Shown in pieces: positions 48,501 to 61,383 of a stretch of 64,000 bases of DNA. This DNA comes from Diplodia intermedia (lineage: Eukaryota; Ascomycota; Dothideomycetes; Botryosphaeriales; Botryosphaeriaceae): positions 243,838 to 307,837 of the forward strand of contig JAKEKT010000039.1 of NCBI GenBank assembly GCA_021495925.1. Reading direction: 5' to 3'. Each line of letters begins with the position of its first letter. Within the stretch, counting starts at the first letter, position 1. The notes under the pieces are model-generated. The model was not told the origin of the DNA. It saw nothing but the letters and a program-made list of their open reading frames with translations, and made no database searches. The translations under genes and the position numbers were made by a program.

Positions 48501-49025
48501 TAGTCGTTTCTACTAGTATCTACGGCTATTTAGTATAGTTAGTAACTAAGCTAACGAAGCTAAAAAGTTAAGATTTAATTTTTAATTAAGTAACTTCTAT
48601 TTAGAGCTCTTTTTTAGATTTCTAAATTTAGAAGTAGAATTATATAGCTAGTTTACTAGTAGTAATACTTCGGCTAGTTATAATAAATAGTAAGTAAGTA
48701 TTAGTCTTAAATAGAAGAAAGCTAAACGAATCTAACTAGTCGAAGAGGCTCTCTCTAAAAAGAAAACTTACTTACTTTACTTTTATCTTTATTTTTACTA
48801 GTTTCTAAGCTCTTACTTTATTTTATTTATCTTTTCTTTATCTTATCTACGCTCTCTACTCTTCTTTAAGCTTTTAAGTATATTATTTCTAGTACTCTTC
48901 TAGAATCCTTCTTCGACACGTATATATTTAGATATATAGATAGAAGCGGGCCTTCTTAAGAAACCTTATCTCTAATAGTTCTAGACTCTAGAGAGACGTT
49001 AAACTAAATAAATAAAATAAATAAA
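42519..49025 (+). mobile_element. LINE-5, full-length copy in opposite orientation
   Basis: 6,507 bp, plus strand. It starts with a short AT-rich extra sequence, then CTTCGAATTCG, the reverse of the 5' end of the other copies, and finishes with an (AAAT)n tail at about 48,995-49,025. ORF1 lies at about 43,130-44,480 and ORF2 at about 44,500-48,290, with RT motif YIDDI at 46579-46593. It inserted into the RT region of LINE-3. Most CA/TG are gone, so it is older in RIP terms than LINE-4. Frames are broken throughout by TAA/TAG. Confidence 0.9.
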
Positions 49026-49039
49026 TATAAAATATTTAT

Positions 49040-50405
49040 CTTTATTAAACTAAACTCTTTCTTCTCTTCGTTAAACGCGAGGCTTAGTATTCGTATAGAT
49101 ATAAACGATTTTACTTACGCGAGTAGATTAATTAATATGTCGATTCGAGTTATTATAGCTAGAAGTTATTCTTCGACTACGTAGTTAAAGACGCTTTTAA
49201 TATTAAGAAAAAGCACGAAGATTTTACGTTTAAGACGGCGATTCTTCTCTACTTTATTCGATAAAAGTATTATAATATTTATCGCGGATTTCTTTAATCT
49301 TTCTCTAATTTAGATATAGTAAAGAAGATCGAAGATCTTCGCTAAATAGTCTAGTCTTTTAGTTATAATTCGTTCTAGTACTTTTTTAAGGTAATTAAGA
49401 AGAGAAATAATATAATAGAACTTTAGATTCGTAATATCGCTCTTTTTTTTACTTAGAATTACCTTAATAGTCGTACGCTAGCCCGTAGAATAATATTCGT
49501 AAACGAATAGCGTAGAAAAGACCTTAGTAAAGACGTCGGGCTTTACTCTAAACGTATAAGTAATAATCTCTTACGTAATAGCGTTTAGTCCTAGCGTTTT
49601 TTCTTTAATTTACGTAAAGTACGTATCTTTAATTTTTCTTAAACTAAGCTTCGACTAGTTCTAGCGTTTAGAAACGTAGCTTTACTAGTTAAAAGAGACG
49701 ATAGAAGAAAACGATAAAAAGAGTCTCTTTTTAAGAGCTAAATACTTTCTCTTAAAACTATCTTCTAGGCGTTTTCTCGTATACGTATTATAGCTAATCT
49801 TAAGAATTCTAGTATACGTTCTAAACTTAGTATAAGCTATAGTCTTAAAAATAGTCTTAAGAATTTCTTTTTCTAGAAAAGAATTCTAGTATTCGCGTTT
49901 AGTCCTCTTAATTACTTCGAAGTAGATATTTTAACTATTTAAATATCTTTACTTATTCTCTTTTATACGTAGAGATTTAAAAGTATTAATCTCTCTTTAT
50001 AGTCGTCTTCGTTCTTCTAAAAGCTCGTTTAACTACTACGGTTTAGATCGAGCTTCTAGTTTTAATTAAGAAATAGAAAGGTTCGTCGCGGTAGATATAG
50101 TCTAGTTAAGACTTATCTCTAAAATATCTAGCGCGGGTATTTAGCGAATCGAGCCTTCTATTAAGTTTTTAAAGATATCTTTTAATAAGAGGTTTAATTC
50201 TAAGCTTTTTAGAGCCTTAAATACTACTATCTTTATCTATTATTTAAAGATTTTCTAAAACTTAGACTAGTTAATCTTTTTCGTATTAAATCTAGCGGTA
50301 GTAGCTATCGTAGAAGGTTTTATATAGCCGGCCGGTTCTAGACTAAATAGAATTATCTTATAATCGAAGTCGAAGTCCGCAATTATTTATTAGTTAGTAA
50401 TTCTA
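49040..50405 (-). mobile_element. LINE-3, fragment 3 of 4 (RT to endonuclease)
   Basis: Continues LINE-3 after LINE-5, collinear with LINE-4 from about 36,765 to 38,123. It ends in TTCTA, where the Gypsy element entered the end of the endonuclease region. Confidence 0.87.
50401..50405. repeat. Target-site duplication of the Gypsy element
   Basis: TTCTA, repeated at 58779-58783. The 5 bp size is typical of Gypsy integrases. Confidence 0.8.
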
Positions 50406-51122
50406 TATAACGATAGGCTTCTTCTACTAAGCTTCGAAGTCGCTTAGTAGGTGGATTAAACCGAAGGGTTTATCTTAAAGAGATAAGAGAAAGATAATAA
50501 TAATTAAATAAGAAGGTATTACGTAATTATACGATACATAGTAAGCCGATTACCTCTAAATTAATAGGGTTTAAATTAGAACTTTAAGTTAACTACGAAG
50601 GGTTAAGATACTAGCTAAGAAAGTATATCTATATACTATAGAAAAGCTAGTTATAATCTAGATTATAGCTAAGATTAAATTAGCCGTATATTTAAATCTT
50701 TTAGAAGTTTAAATTAGTGCTAAGCCTTTTAATCTATTAAGTAGGTCTTCGTTACGTAACGTCGGCGCTTCGAGTAGCTTTCGAATTTCCGACTTCTAGC
50801 GTGCTAAGCGGGCGTGACTACTATCTTACTTACGTTCGCCCCTCGCGCTTATTACCTACTTTCTAAATCCCGCATTTCTTACGAAACTATAATCCGACTA
50901 GATTATCGAGTTTCTACGGCCTTACTTCTCGTGCGGTCTTTAGCTACTATCTAAGCTTAATTCTATAGGCGCTAAGTTTCTCTACGTTTATTCTTCTCGT
51001 GCGGGATCTCTACTCGTGCGGCTCTACCGCCCGTAAGACTCGTTAGCTCTTACGATACTTTCTTTCGTACGGGCTTTTAGCCCTTAGAGTTATAAAGCCC
51101 TTATATTCTAGGGTTCGTAACA
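50406..51122 (-). repeat. Left LTR of the Gypsy element (3' LTR of the element)
   Basis: 717 bp. On the plus strand it begins TATAACGATAGGC (RIP form of TGTAACGGTAGGC) and ends GTAACA. It aligns with the right LTR without length change; the differences I compared are transitions. Confidence 0.88.
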
Positions 51123-51241
51123 CTACCCCCCACCTTAAGAATCTTCGACCCGAAGATTTATTATTTATATATATCTTTCGTCGTCTTAGTAGTTTTCTTT
51201 ATTTCTTCTTTCTTCGTAAGTTTCTTTCTATTATACCTTCG

Positions 51242-51980
51242 AAACGTAAGCGCGACGAATAGCTAGCTAAGCGTAAGTATCTTAGTACTAGAATTAATTT
51301 CTTACACGAGCTTCTTAATCTAGATATACCCGTTTCTTACGCTCGTTACTTATTATTAGAAGAGTAGAATAAGGTAGTTTCTTATTATATTACTCTAGAC
51401 TTCTCTCGCTACGAAGAGTACGCGCGTCGCGATAACGCCTATTATAACGCTAGTAGAACCGAGCATAGTAATTATAAGTATTCTCTCTTCTTTTCGTGCT
51501 ACTCGTTACTAACTTTCTCTAGTTAATCGTTTAGAGCTAGCGATTACGAAGATTATCTTAGAGAAGGCCGAGACTTTAAATGCTATCTTCTAGCTAACTA
51601 CTTAGCTTTATTCGACTTCGTCTCGTCTAAATCGTTCTCGAAAATAGAAGGCTCTACTTTAGAGACGTAAAGATCTAATATTAAATAAGAAGGCTTAGTT
51701 TATTAAAGATCTAAAGAAGTTAGAGCGTCTCGAAGAGAGTCGCGAGGGTTCTATTAACTCTAAAAGTACTAAGAAGAAGCAATCGCTAAAGCGTTTACGT
51801 AGCGAGTTCTTAGCTAATATTAGTATAGGTTCTACTAGTTCTTCGAGTTCTACTACGCCGCCGAAGTCGTCCGAGTCGATTAATTAGGCGTGGGCTATGT
51901 CTTCGTTCGATTTCGAGGCCTTTCTCTTAAGCGAGGTGCCGATATAGAGCGTTTAGAATTTCGACGGTAGAATTCTATAA
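51242..51980 (+). pseudogene. Antisense accessory gene of the Gypsy element (degraded)
   Basis: Plus-strand coding-like sequence, opposite to pol, between the chromodomain and the left LTR. At about 51,404-51,470 one frame reads SRYEEYARRDNAYYNASRTE, which before Cys-to-Tyr RIP would be a CxxC-x6-C zinc-type motif. Another frame from about 51,510 on reads LVNRLELAITKIILEKAETL, NAIF and then, past TAG/TAA stops, RKDLILNKKA and FIKDLKKLERLEESREGS, a coiled coil with heptads. It is followed by a basic segment, a Ser/Thr/Pro linker (GSTSSSSSTTPPKSSES) and SFDFEAFLLSEVP. The order of zinc motif, coiled coil and short acidic/aromatic tail resembles an uncharacterised group of fungal proteins I recall from memory. 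The two parts are in different frames, so an intron or frameshift lies between them. Confidence 0.5.
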
Positions 51981-54900
51981 TAAGGTCTCTATAGCCGTCG
52001 TAGTTCTTTAGTAGTTTCTAGATGTTATCTTAGTTTTCTTTCTATTATAGGAGGTATCTAAACTAACTATTAACGTAGCCGCTATTAAGAACTTTTTCTA
52101 CGATCTAGTCTTTATTTTCGTCGGCGTCTAAGTTTTCTAGTACTATTTTCTCTATTTATTAGACTATTATGGCGTTTTCTAGCGCTAGTTTAAGAAGGGC
52201 GACGTAGAAAATCGAATGTATCCGTATTATTTCTAGTAGTTTAAGGCGAAAATTAATCTTTCTAATCTATTTATTAATTTCGAATGGCCCTATCTTCTTA
52301 AAGTCTAGTTTATTATTTAGACGCCTTATTCTAATGTTTTTTCTAAGAAGATAAACTTTGTCCCTCTCTTTTAGCTTCGATGTCTTCTAGTACCGTCTAT
52401 TATAGTAGCGAGACATTAAAAATCCGTTATATTCGATATCGAGGCTAAGCTATTTATAAAGTGCCTTTAACTAGTCTACTTTAAGAATTTCTTTTTAGAC
52501 AAGAAATTCGCTTAGTATTAGTTCTTAGTAAGCTATTAGCTTATACTCGTAGTTAGCGTAGAACGATAATTCTTAAGTCGTAGCCGCCTTAGAGCTATTA
52601 TACGCGAATTAAGTAAGAGGTAGTAGTTCGATCTAGTTATCTTACGCGTAGTTAAGGTAATAGCGAAGGTATTATTCGAGTATTTAGTTAGTTCGTTCTA
52701 TCTAACCGTCTATTTACGGGTATGCCGTAGTTAATAGCTTATGTTTAGAACTAAGCTAGCGGGTAAGCGTCTATTAGAACTAAAATATAAATAGCCGATC
52801 TCTATCTAATACGAGCTCTTCTAGTAACCCGTAGTTACTAAGAATTATTCTAAGAAACGTGTAGGCGAGTTCTTTCGCGTTCGCCGTCTTAAGATATAGC
52901 AGATAGTACGCGTACTTAGTAAGCCGATCGATAATAACTAGAATTAAATTATATAGAACGCTAGTTAAGGGTTTCTTTAATTAGAGTAGATCCGTAATAA
53001 AGTCTAGCGAGATGAATTACTAGGGTCTTTTTAAGGCTAGTAATGGCTAAAGTAAGTCGTATAGCGCGTGTCTCGAGGCCTTACTTCGAATATAAAGGTC
53101 GTACTACGAGATTACCCGTTAAACGATTCTTTATAGGCTCGAAAAGTAGTAGTTTCTAGTAATTCTCTCGATCGTCTTATCTATTTCTTAGTAACCGTGT
53201 GCTAGTGCTTCGTAGATATTCTTAACGATTTCTTCCCAAAGTTTTACCGAAACGTAGACTAATTCTAAATATAGAATAGTATCGTCTACGTCTTTAGTTA
53301 AGCGAGGGTTGTCTTCTACGTTTTCGAGTTTCTAGACTATTACGTTATACTTATAGGCCTCTCGGATTTTTCTTATCTAGGCGTTACTTTCTAAGCGATA
53401 CGCCGGAGCTAGTAGCCTAACTAAGATAAGCGAGGTATCGGGTGCTTTCTTAAGCTATAATTAGATAATTCTAAAGATAGATGCGCACGTTCTAGCGAAT
53501 ATAAGGCTACCGTCTTTTTATCTACTTAAAACTACTAGTTATAGTTCTAGCTTCTCTTCTATATAGTCGGCTCTTCTACTTAGCGCATCTACGCGAGCGT
53601 TCTCGGATTTCTTTCTATAGATAATCTTTATATCGTATAATACTAATTCTTTAGCCTATCTAACTTATCGTCGAGTTAGTTTCTTCGTAGTAGTAAAGTA
53701 TATAAGGTTCTTATAATCGTAGTAAACTATTACCTAGTATTTAGCTTCTTCGAGGTAGTGTCTCTATTCTTTAAAAGCCGTAATAATGGCTAATAGTTTC
53801 TTATCGTAGACATCGTAGTTAAGCTTCGGGGGTATTATCTTTCTAGAATAGTACGCGATCGGGTAGAGCTTACCTTACTCGTCTAGTTAGCTAATATAAG
53901 CGCCGATAGCGTAGTCCGATGCGTTTGTTTCTATAATAACGGGTAGTTCTAGATTATAAATATCTAGAATAGATACTTCGTAGAACATTCGTTTAAGAGA
54001 CTCGAATGCCCTCTACTACGCTTCTTTCTATTAAAACCCGTGCTTCTTATAAGTAAGTCTAGTAAGGGGCTTCGTTACCTTCGCATAGTTTAGAATAAAC
54101 TTACGATAAAAGTTAGCGAATTCTAAGAAGAATTATACTTCTTTAATAGTTCGTAGTTTAGGCTATTTCTTAATTACGTCTAGCTTTTTCTCGTCTATGC
54201 TAATATATTTAGAGATAATAACGAATTCTAGAAATTCTATTCTCTACGTAATCTATTTATACTTTTCTAGTACGATCCGTAGGTTCTTTCTTCTAAGCGC
54301 GAGTAGTATCTTTCGAATATATTCTCGATATTCTTCTAAGGTGTCCGAGTAGATAATAATATTATCTAGATACGCGGTATAGAATACGTTTAAATACGGG
54401 CGTAGTATATCGTTTACTAGGCTCTAGAATAATGTCGAGGCGTTAGTTAGCCCGAAAGATATTACCGTATACTCGAAGTACTCTAGTCGTATTCGAAAAG
54501 TAGTCTTTTATTCTTCGTCTTCTTTAATACGAACTAAGTAATAGCCTTCGCGAAGGTTGAACTTAGTAAAGTACTTCGCGGTTTAAAACTTATCTTAGAG
54601 TTCGTTAATTCTTAATAGTAGGTAATAGTTCTTAATCGTAATGTTATTTAATTATCGATAGTCGATATAGAGGCGGAGCTCGCCGTTTTTCTTTAGAACG
54701 AATAGAATAAAATAGCCGGCTAGTAAAGATAAAGGTCGTATATATTCTCGTTCTAGATTCTTCTCGATATATTCTCTTAAAGCCTCTAACTTAGTGCGAA
54801 ATAGCGAGTATATTAGCTTAAACGTAGGCTACGCTTCTAGAATAAGAGGTATCTCGTAATCTTAAGATTAATGTTTTAGTAAGAATTCTTTTTCTCGTTT

Positions 54901-57900
54901 CTCGTAGAGGTCCGTAAATTTCTAGAATTTTCTTAGTACGAATGCTATCTTAGATAGCGGTAATTATTTTTCTAGTATTATTATTTCTTCTTTAGGCCTT
55001 ACTTTTCCGTCGAGTTCTCTATGTGTTTTCTCGCTTACTAGATTATCTATAGGTATCGGCTTTTTTCTAGTTAGATAACCGTATATCGAACTAGCTTTAA
55101 CGGGCCTATTTAGTAGGATACTACGGGGTGCGCGGTAGCGTTTCTTCTACTTCTAGTTTCTAGATATCGGTTTTTCTCCGGTTAGGTAACCGTATATTAC
55201 TACGTTTATATAGTACGCGCGGATCCTCTAAGGGTAGTCTTCTTCGACTAACTTTAGGCTATTATCCTCCGCTAAAGACCCCGTTAGTCGCCGTATACGT
55301 GCGATAATTCGTTGTTCTATTTCTACGCTAGGTCGTAAGTATAGATAATATACCTTATCGCCTCTACGCTTTATGCGCTTAATTACCGCTAGAAAGATTT
55401 TCTAGATTCTAGCGAAGCTATTAGCTTCTACGTCGGGTCGTTACTCTACGCTCTAGACTTCTAGCTTCTAGCTCTCGCTCTAGCTTCTCTAGCTCTAGCT
55501 TCTAGCTCTAGCTCGAGTCTCTAGCGTCTAGCTTATTCGTTTTGCGATAGCGAGGTGTTTAGTATATTATTCGTCCGAGAAGGTAATTTTCTCGGTTCTC
55601 TAGTTAATATATAGTATATACGTTTTTAGTTATAGTATTTCTAGAATAATATCGTGTTCTAATATTCTTATAACGTCTAGGTTAATCTTTTTCTTATAGT
55701 TAGCGATGGTTATAGATACTAGCCCTATTTTAATTTTTATCTAATCTTTTTCGTACTATGCGGGTAATTCGTCTATAGTTTAGAGAGGGTAAGACTTATC
55801 TTTTTCTTACTAATATAGCTAGTACTTAACGACGAAGAATAGGTTAATATACGTACTCTATACGCCGCTATCGATTATAGCCTAGGCCTTCTTACTATAA
55901 AAGATTATCTATAGATGTAGTAACTTAAAGAGTTCTATTTCGATAGATATAATTTCGTTTAATATGCGTATAACCTAGTTAAGAAATCTATCTAACGGCC
56001 CCTTCTAGAGTTTCTAACTAGAGAGGCCGTCTAGTTTTTCGATTAGATAAAGTCTTCGATGGTTATATTATCTAGTTATTCTATCCGAAGGGTCGAGTTT
56101 TTCTAATGGGTTTATTTTCCGCGGTTAATTTATCTTTGCTAGTATAGGGTCCCTACCCTTATCTAGTAGCGGTAGGCCGAGGTGCTATTTCTATAATAGG
56201 GTCGCTAATATAGGGTGTCCCTTCTAATAGATATAGTTCCTCGCTAAGAGAGTAGTCTAGCGAGACGCGTAAGATTTCTACGGTCTTACTTTCGCTAGAC
56301 GTTGCGTATCTCGTCGCGAAGCTATTAGCTAATCTCGTTCGCTATTTAATAGAAAGTTTCTCTCTAGAATTACTACTACTAGCTATCTTATAGCCGTCCT
56401 TCTAGTTTTTCTTCTTAGATCCGGTATTACTAGGTGTCTAGATCTAGTCCGATAGTAGATGTCTAGGTCGTAGTAGAAGTTACATCGTTAGTTCGGCGCA
56501 TACTTTCGTACTATTCGAGGTATTCGATAATTCGAGTAAGCGTAACCGTATCTCGCTCGCTTTCGGCGTCGCTAGATTCGAAAGTACTATCGTAGAGTTC
56601 CTCGATATCGCTATTTACTAAGTCGTCGTTCCGGGGCAGCTTCTCGACAAATTCGTCGATGTCTTACTAGGTCCGGGTACGGAGAATAGCTTAGACGAGT
56701 CGAGGCTTCGGGTATTATTTTATAGCGTCTTTATTACTTTAATAAGTAATATAGTCGTCGTCGTAACACGCGGTCTAGCTAAGTATAGCGTGTTTAAATA
56801 TATTAAGTACTCTACATTATCTATCGATCTTCTCGAAGAGGTCGACCTCTTCTAGCTTAAGTATTAAGAAGAGCTTTCGTTAAGTCTTCTAATTATTTCT
56901 AGTAGTAGTTATAGTATTACGTGCCTTCTTCTTAGAGTTATATAAGTAGCGATACGTTCTATTCTATTTATCGCCGTAATAGATGTATAGCCTCTTCTCG
57001 AATCGAAACTTCTATTAGAGTGTCTATTCTTTACGTTACGTGCGTTTATCTTTTCTATTATTCTACCTTTCGTCTTTATTATTACTCGACTAGGTGCCTC
57101 GTTAGATGTTATTTAACTCTATAGTATCGTCTTCTTTCTAAGTATAACGTAACCGTCGTAACTAGACGCTATTAGCTTCGTAGGGCTTCTTATTATATTA
57201 CCGTTCGTTACGGCGTCGGTCTATAGTTTAGACTAGCTTAATAAGTTCGGTTAGGTCTTCTAATCTATCTTAGTAGACTATAGCGTTCTTAATTTTCTTC
57301 TTTAGTCTCTAGTAGTAGAAAGTCTATAGGGTCGCGTCGAAGTATTATTCGACGAAAAGATAGACTATATTCTAGAATCGAATAGTATAGTTCTAGATAG
57401 ATTCTTTCTATTTAAGGTTTATTAGAGTGCGCGTGGCTAGACGGGCTTCGTTAAGGCTAGTAAATACTTTCTTAAGAGCTTTCGTAAAGGCTTAGTAGCT
57501 ATTAAAAAGCTCGATTATAACTTCGCTTCTTTCTCTACGGGGTTTCTCTTAATATTCTCTTTTATACGAACGAAACTATTATTTAGCGAAGTCGCGTAGA
57601 AAGATACTAGCGTAGAGTATCTTCTTCTCTTCGTTAGTAAATTATCTATAGAAAAAGTAGATATAGTCGTTAAGCTAAGTAATAAACTCTTACGTTTTCT
57701 TACGGTCTTCTTAATATAGGTCGGGTTTCGGGACCTTAACTCTAGTAGTAGGTATCGTTATAGGTTTCGCGGCCGTAGTATTCGTGGCCGCGACGGGTGG
57801 CGTAGGTCGGCGTTATAGAGTCTCGAGCTTCTACTTAAGTCGGGCGTTCTTCTCGCTTTAGTCGTAGAATTAGCCCTAGAGCTGCCCGAGCCTACTCTAG

Positions 57901-57990
57901 ATATCGTTAATTATTTAAAAAAGATCTATTATCGTAGGCTATTAGAGATTATTAATTATAGAGACGTCTATATTACTACTTTATTAGTGA
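51960..57990 (-). pseudogene. Gypsy gag-pol remnant (RT, integrase, chromodomain)
   Basis: Minus strand, broken by TAG/TAA. Reverse transcriptase motif AYLDNIIIYSDTLEEY at about 54,330-54,375; the second Asp of YLDD is Asn through a TG-to-TA change. The integrase core at about 52,785-53,025 reads FISLDFITDLL, then LVIIDRLTKYAYYL, then LVLDRDRLF, with the first two catalytic Asp present. A TAYP..DRTN segment follows at about 52,690-52,730. The integrase tail (FRLKLLEIIRIHSIFYVALL, about 52,200-52,260) leads into a chromodomain-like segment (about 52,000-52,130). The gag part to the right is inferred from position. Limits are approximate. Confidence 0.78.
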
Positions 57991-58061
57991 TTTCTATACT
58001 AAGAATACTTTTCTATTTAGAGTTAACTATCTTTCTTCTTCTATAAGAATAGTAGTTAAAG

Positions 58062-58778
58062 TGTAACGGTAGGCTTCTTCTATTAAGCTTCGAAGTCGCT
58101 TAGTAGGTAAATTAAACCGAAGGGTTTACCTTAGAGAGATAAGAGAGGGATAATAATAATTAAATAAGAAGGTATTACGTAATTATACGATGTATAGTAA
58201 GCCGATTACCTCTAAATTAATAGAGTTTAAATTAGAACTTTAAGTTAACTACGAAGAGTTAAGATGCTAGCTAAGAAAGTATATCTATATACTATAGAAA
58301 AGCTAGTTATAATCTAGATTACGGCTAAGATTAGATTAGCCGTGTGTTTAGATCTTTTAGAAGTTTAGATTAGTGCTAAGTCTTTTAATTTATTAAGTAG
58401 GTCTTCGCCACGTAACGTCGGCGCTTCGGGTAGTTTTCGGGTTTTCGACTTCTAGCGTGCTAAGCGGGCGTAACTACTACCTTACTTACGTTCGCTTCTC
58501 GCGCCTATTATCTACTTTCTAGATTCCGCATTTCTTACGAAACTATAATTCGACTAGATTATCGAGTCTCTACGGCCTTACTTTTCGTACGGTCTTTAGC
58601 TACTATCTAAGCTTAGTTTTATAGGCGCTAAGTTTCTCTACGTTCGTTCTTCCCGTGCGGGATCTCTACCCGTGCGGCTCTACCGTTCGTAAGACTCGTT
58701 AGTTCTTACGATGCTTTCTTTCGTATAGGCTTTTAGCCCTTAGAGTTATAAAGCCCTTATGCCCTAGAGTTTATAATA
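58062..58778 (-). repeat. Right LTR of the Gypsy element (5' LTR of the element)
   Basis: 717 bp, starting TGTAACGGTAGGC and ending GTTTATAATA (RIP form of GTTCGTAACA). Exactly the same length as the left LTR. Confidence 0.88.
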
Positions 58779-58783
58779 TTCTA

Positions 58784-61368
58784 TTAGCTAAGGCCGACGT
58801 AGTAAGTATAAGATCGATAATCGTTTCTCTTTCTAAATAAGAGCGATAAAAGATACTCTTATTCTCTTTATTTAAGAGAGATAGATCGTTTTCTTCTAAC
58901 TATTTTATTAGTTAATTAGCGCTAGATAAGAAAAGAGATTCTAGATTCTACTAGAAATAATAAATATTAAAATCTTCGACTACTATAGCCTACGTTCTAA
59001 GAGATTACTATTATAGAACGCGTTCTAGAGTAAGTCGAAAATCGTTACTCGTTTAATTCTTCTAGTTATATAAGTTAAGTAGCTTAAACTTTAACTTTCG
59101 CTACTCTATACTTAGAACTATTAGATCGAAACTTTACTAGAATTCGGCCTCTAAATTAATCTTCGTTTCTCTAAGAAAGCGGAAGACGTAGATTAGTATT
59201 TAAGGCCTTAGATTAAAAGAATAAACTAATAGAATTTAAACGAATAAGAGATAATTAATTAATTAAAAGCTTAAGTTCTTATAAAATAAGATATATAGTT
59301 CTTAATAAAGAATAAGATCTATCTTTAACTCTACTATAATATCTAGAATAAATTTTATTATCGAAATACTTCTATTTAAGTTAGCTTATAGAACTTATAA
59401 AGAACTTATTTAAAATAGATTTATTTAAAGTTTTTTAGAGTATTTCTCGGCCCTCTTAGCTTCTTCGTCTTAATAAAAACGCTATAAACGTAGAGACGTT
59501 TAAAGATAGTCTTTTAAGTCTTCTCTTTAGTCTTAAACGCGAGAACTAGCGAGTCTATAGACTACTTCGCTCTTCTAGCCTCTAGCGTAAGCTAGTAGAA
59601 AACATCGATAATCTTTAAACCGTTATTATAAACCTTAATTTCTATTTAAATAGCCTCGCTAAAGTTCTCGCGAAAGAGAATTAAAAGGTCTCGCGTAAAC
59701 ACGTTATATACGGCTATCTTATACTACGTACGGTTTTTTATAATTAATTAAATAGAGATAATCTAATTAATTATTATCTTATTCTTTAAAAGAAATTCGG
59801 CGAAGAAGTTCTTATATATAATAAGTATAATATTCTTTTTTAATAAGAGAGAGACTATTACGATTATAGATCTTATTCTCTTAAGCTAGTTTAAAAACGT
59901 CTTATTAAAGACGTTTTATAGTCTAAAGAACGAGAAGTCTATAATTTTCGTAGCCGACGTAAAAATAATCTATTAAGTAACTTTTTTAGACGTAAAGGCC
60001 TTTAACTTCTTCTTTAAAGAAGAAGTAATTTATAGTTCTTCTTTTAACGCGGCGATAGTAGCTATTAAGATATACGTAGATTAGCTAGATACTATAATCG
60101 ACTACTATATAGGCTTCGAGCGTTACGAGATCGAAGAAATAGTTCTTTATAAGGCCTAGTTTAAGAAAATAGCGATAGCGAACTTAAATAAGTTCTTCGT
60201 TTTCTTTACGAGGTCTATTATAGTCTTTTCGAGGGCTCGAACTTACGTAGTAAGAATCGCGTTAGTCTTATCTATAGTTTTATCCGTCTTAGTATACTAT
60301 CGTATAATCTTAATTAGATCTAGAATAGACCTCTATTTTTTTTCGAAGAGAGCGAGATTCGCGGCCTTAACTAGAAGATTAAGTACGTATTCTACGATCT
60401 CTTTTAACGAACGTAGGTTTATTTTAAGTTATCGTACGTTCTTAATATTCGAGTTAATATAAGATTCGAAGATAAATTAAGAGTTCGATATTTCTTTCTT
60501 CGCGAGAAAAATTAATATAACTCTTAGAAAGAGCCGTTTCTTACGTAGATTCTCTTATAAAAAGAGATTTTTCGCGGATTTAAAAGTTAAGAGGTCTAGC
60601 GTAGCCACTATTAAAAGAGACGTAGACGTAGTTAAGGGATTCTTAGAGTTTTTTATAGTCGTATCTATAGTCTTAAAGTCTATATTCTACGTTAAGAGAG
60701 ATAGAGTAGGGCTCGAAGAAGATAAATTTTACTTCGAAGAAGATATTCTAGATTTAAAAGAAAATTTTTAAGCTCTTTCTATAAGAAAAACGTATAGAAA
60801 TAATAGAAATAGACGAGAAATAGACTAGAAGTAAATTATTAGCTTTAGTTTCGTCTAAACTAAGTCGTAAATAAAAGAAACTTAAGTTAAGACGAGAGCT
60901 TTTCTTAATTACTTACTTTTTAGAAGTAAACGAAGAAGTCGATAGAGCTAATATAAATATTAAAGATTTCGAGAAACTAAGTAATATCTTAGCGTTAAGC
61001 TTAAACCGTATAAAGCGTCTATATACGTAAAACTCTTTAGTAAGGCCTAGAAAAGAGGCTTCTAGTAGGCTTTAAAGTAGAATTTCTAAACGTAGAAAAG
61101 AGCTACCGTAATATAACTTCGAAAACGAATTTCTTAGTATTATATAGTTCTCTATACGAAGTTTAGAGCGAATTTAAGTAGTTTTTAAGAATAAAAGAGA
61201 CTATAAAGCCTTAGCTAGTCTAATACTATCTAGAGTATCTCTTTTTTTATATACTACGTAACGGCGCGTACGTCTACGAAGCTAAGAATCGAGATTCTAG
61301 CTAAGAAAATTAAGGGCTTTTAAATAATATTAGTCTTAGCGTAATTCTTAAGAGTCGAATTCGAAGGT
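58784..61368 (-). mobile_element. LINE-3, fragment 4 of 4 (endonuclease, ORF1, 5' end)
   Basis: Collinear with LINE-4 from about 38,124 to 40,708. It contains the endonuclease start, all of ORF1 and the leader, and ends GAATTCGAAGGT next to the second LINE-3 duplication. Joining all four fragments gives 6,493 bp. Heavily RIP-mutated. Confidence 0.87.
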
Positions 61369-61383
61369 TATATAGATTAACTA

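Larger units (their letters stand above)
50406..58778 (-). mobile_element. Chromodomain Gypsy LTR retrotransposon (8,373 bp)
   Basis: Two 717-bp LTRs flank an internal region whose pol is on the minus strand. A purine-rich tract (read on the minus strand AAGGTGGGGGGTAG) lies immediately inside the left LTR at about 51,123-51,136. This is the polypurine tract position for a minus-strand element, so the right LTR is the 5' LTR. Gag should occupy the right part (about 56,500-58,000), followed by RT, integrase core and chromodomain toward the left. RIP is clear but less complete than in LINE-2 and LINE-3. A separate gene-like frame lies on the opposite strand next to the left LTR. Confidence 0.9.

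Noticed and set aside
26081..49025. Tandem or segmental duplication as an explanation for the repeated 6.5-kb units
   Set aside because: Units have LINE tails and matching target duplications and differ in orientation, which duplication does not explain.
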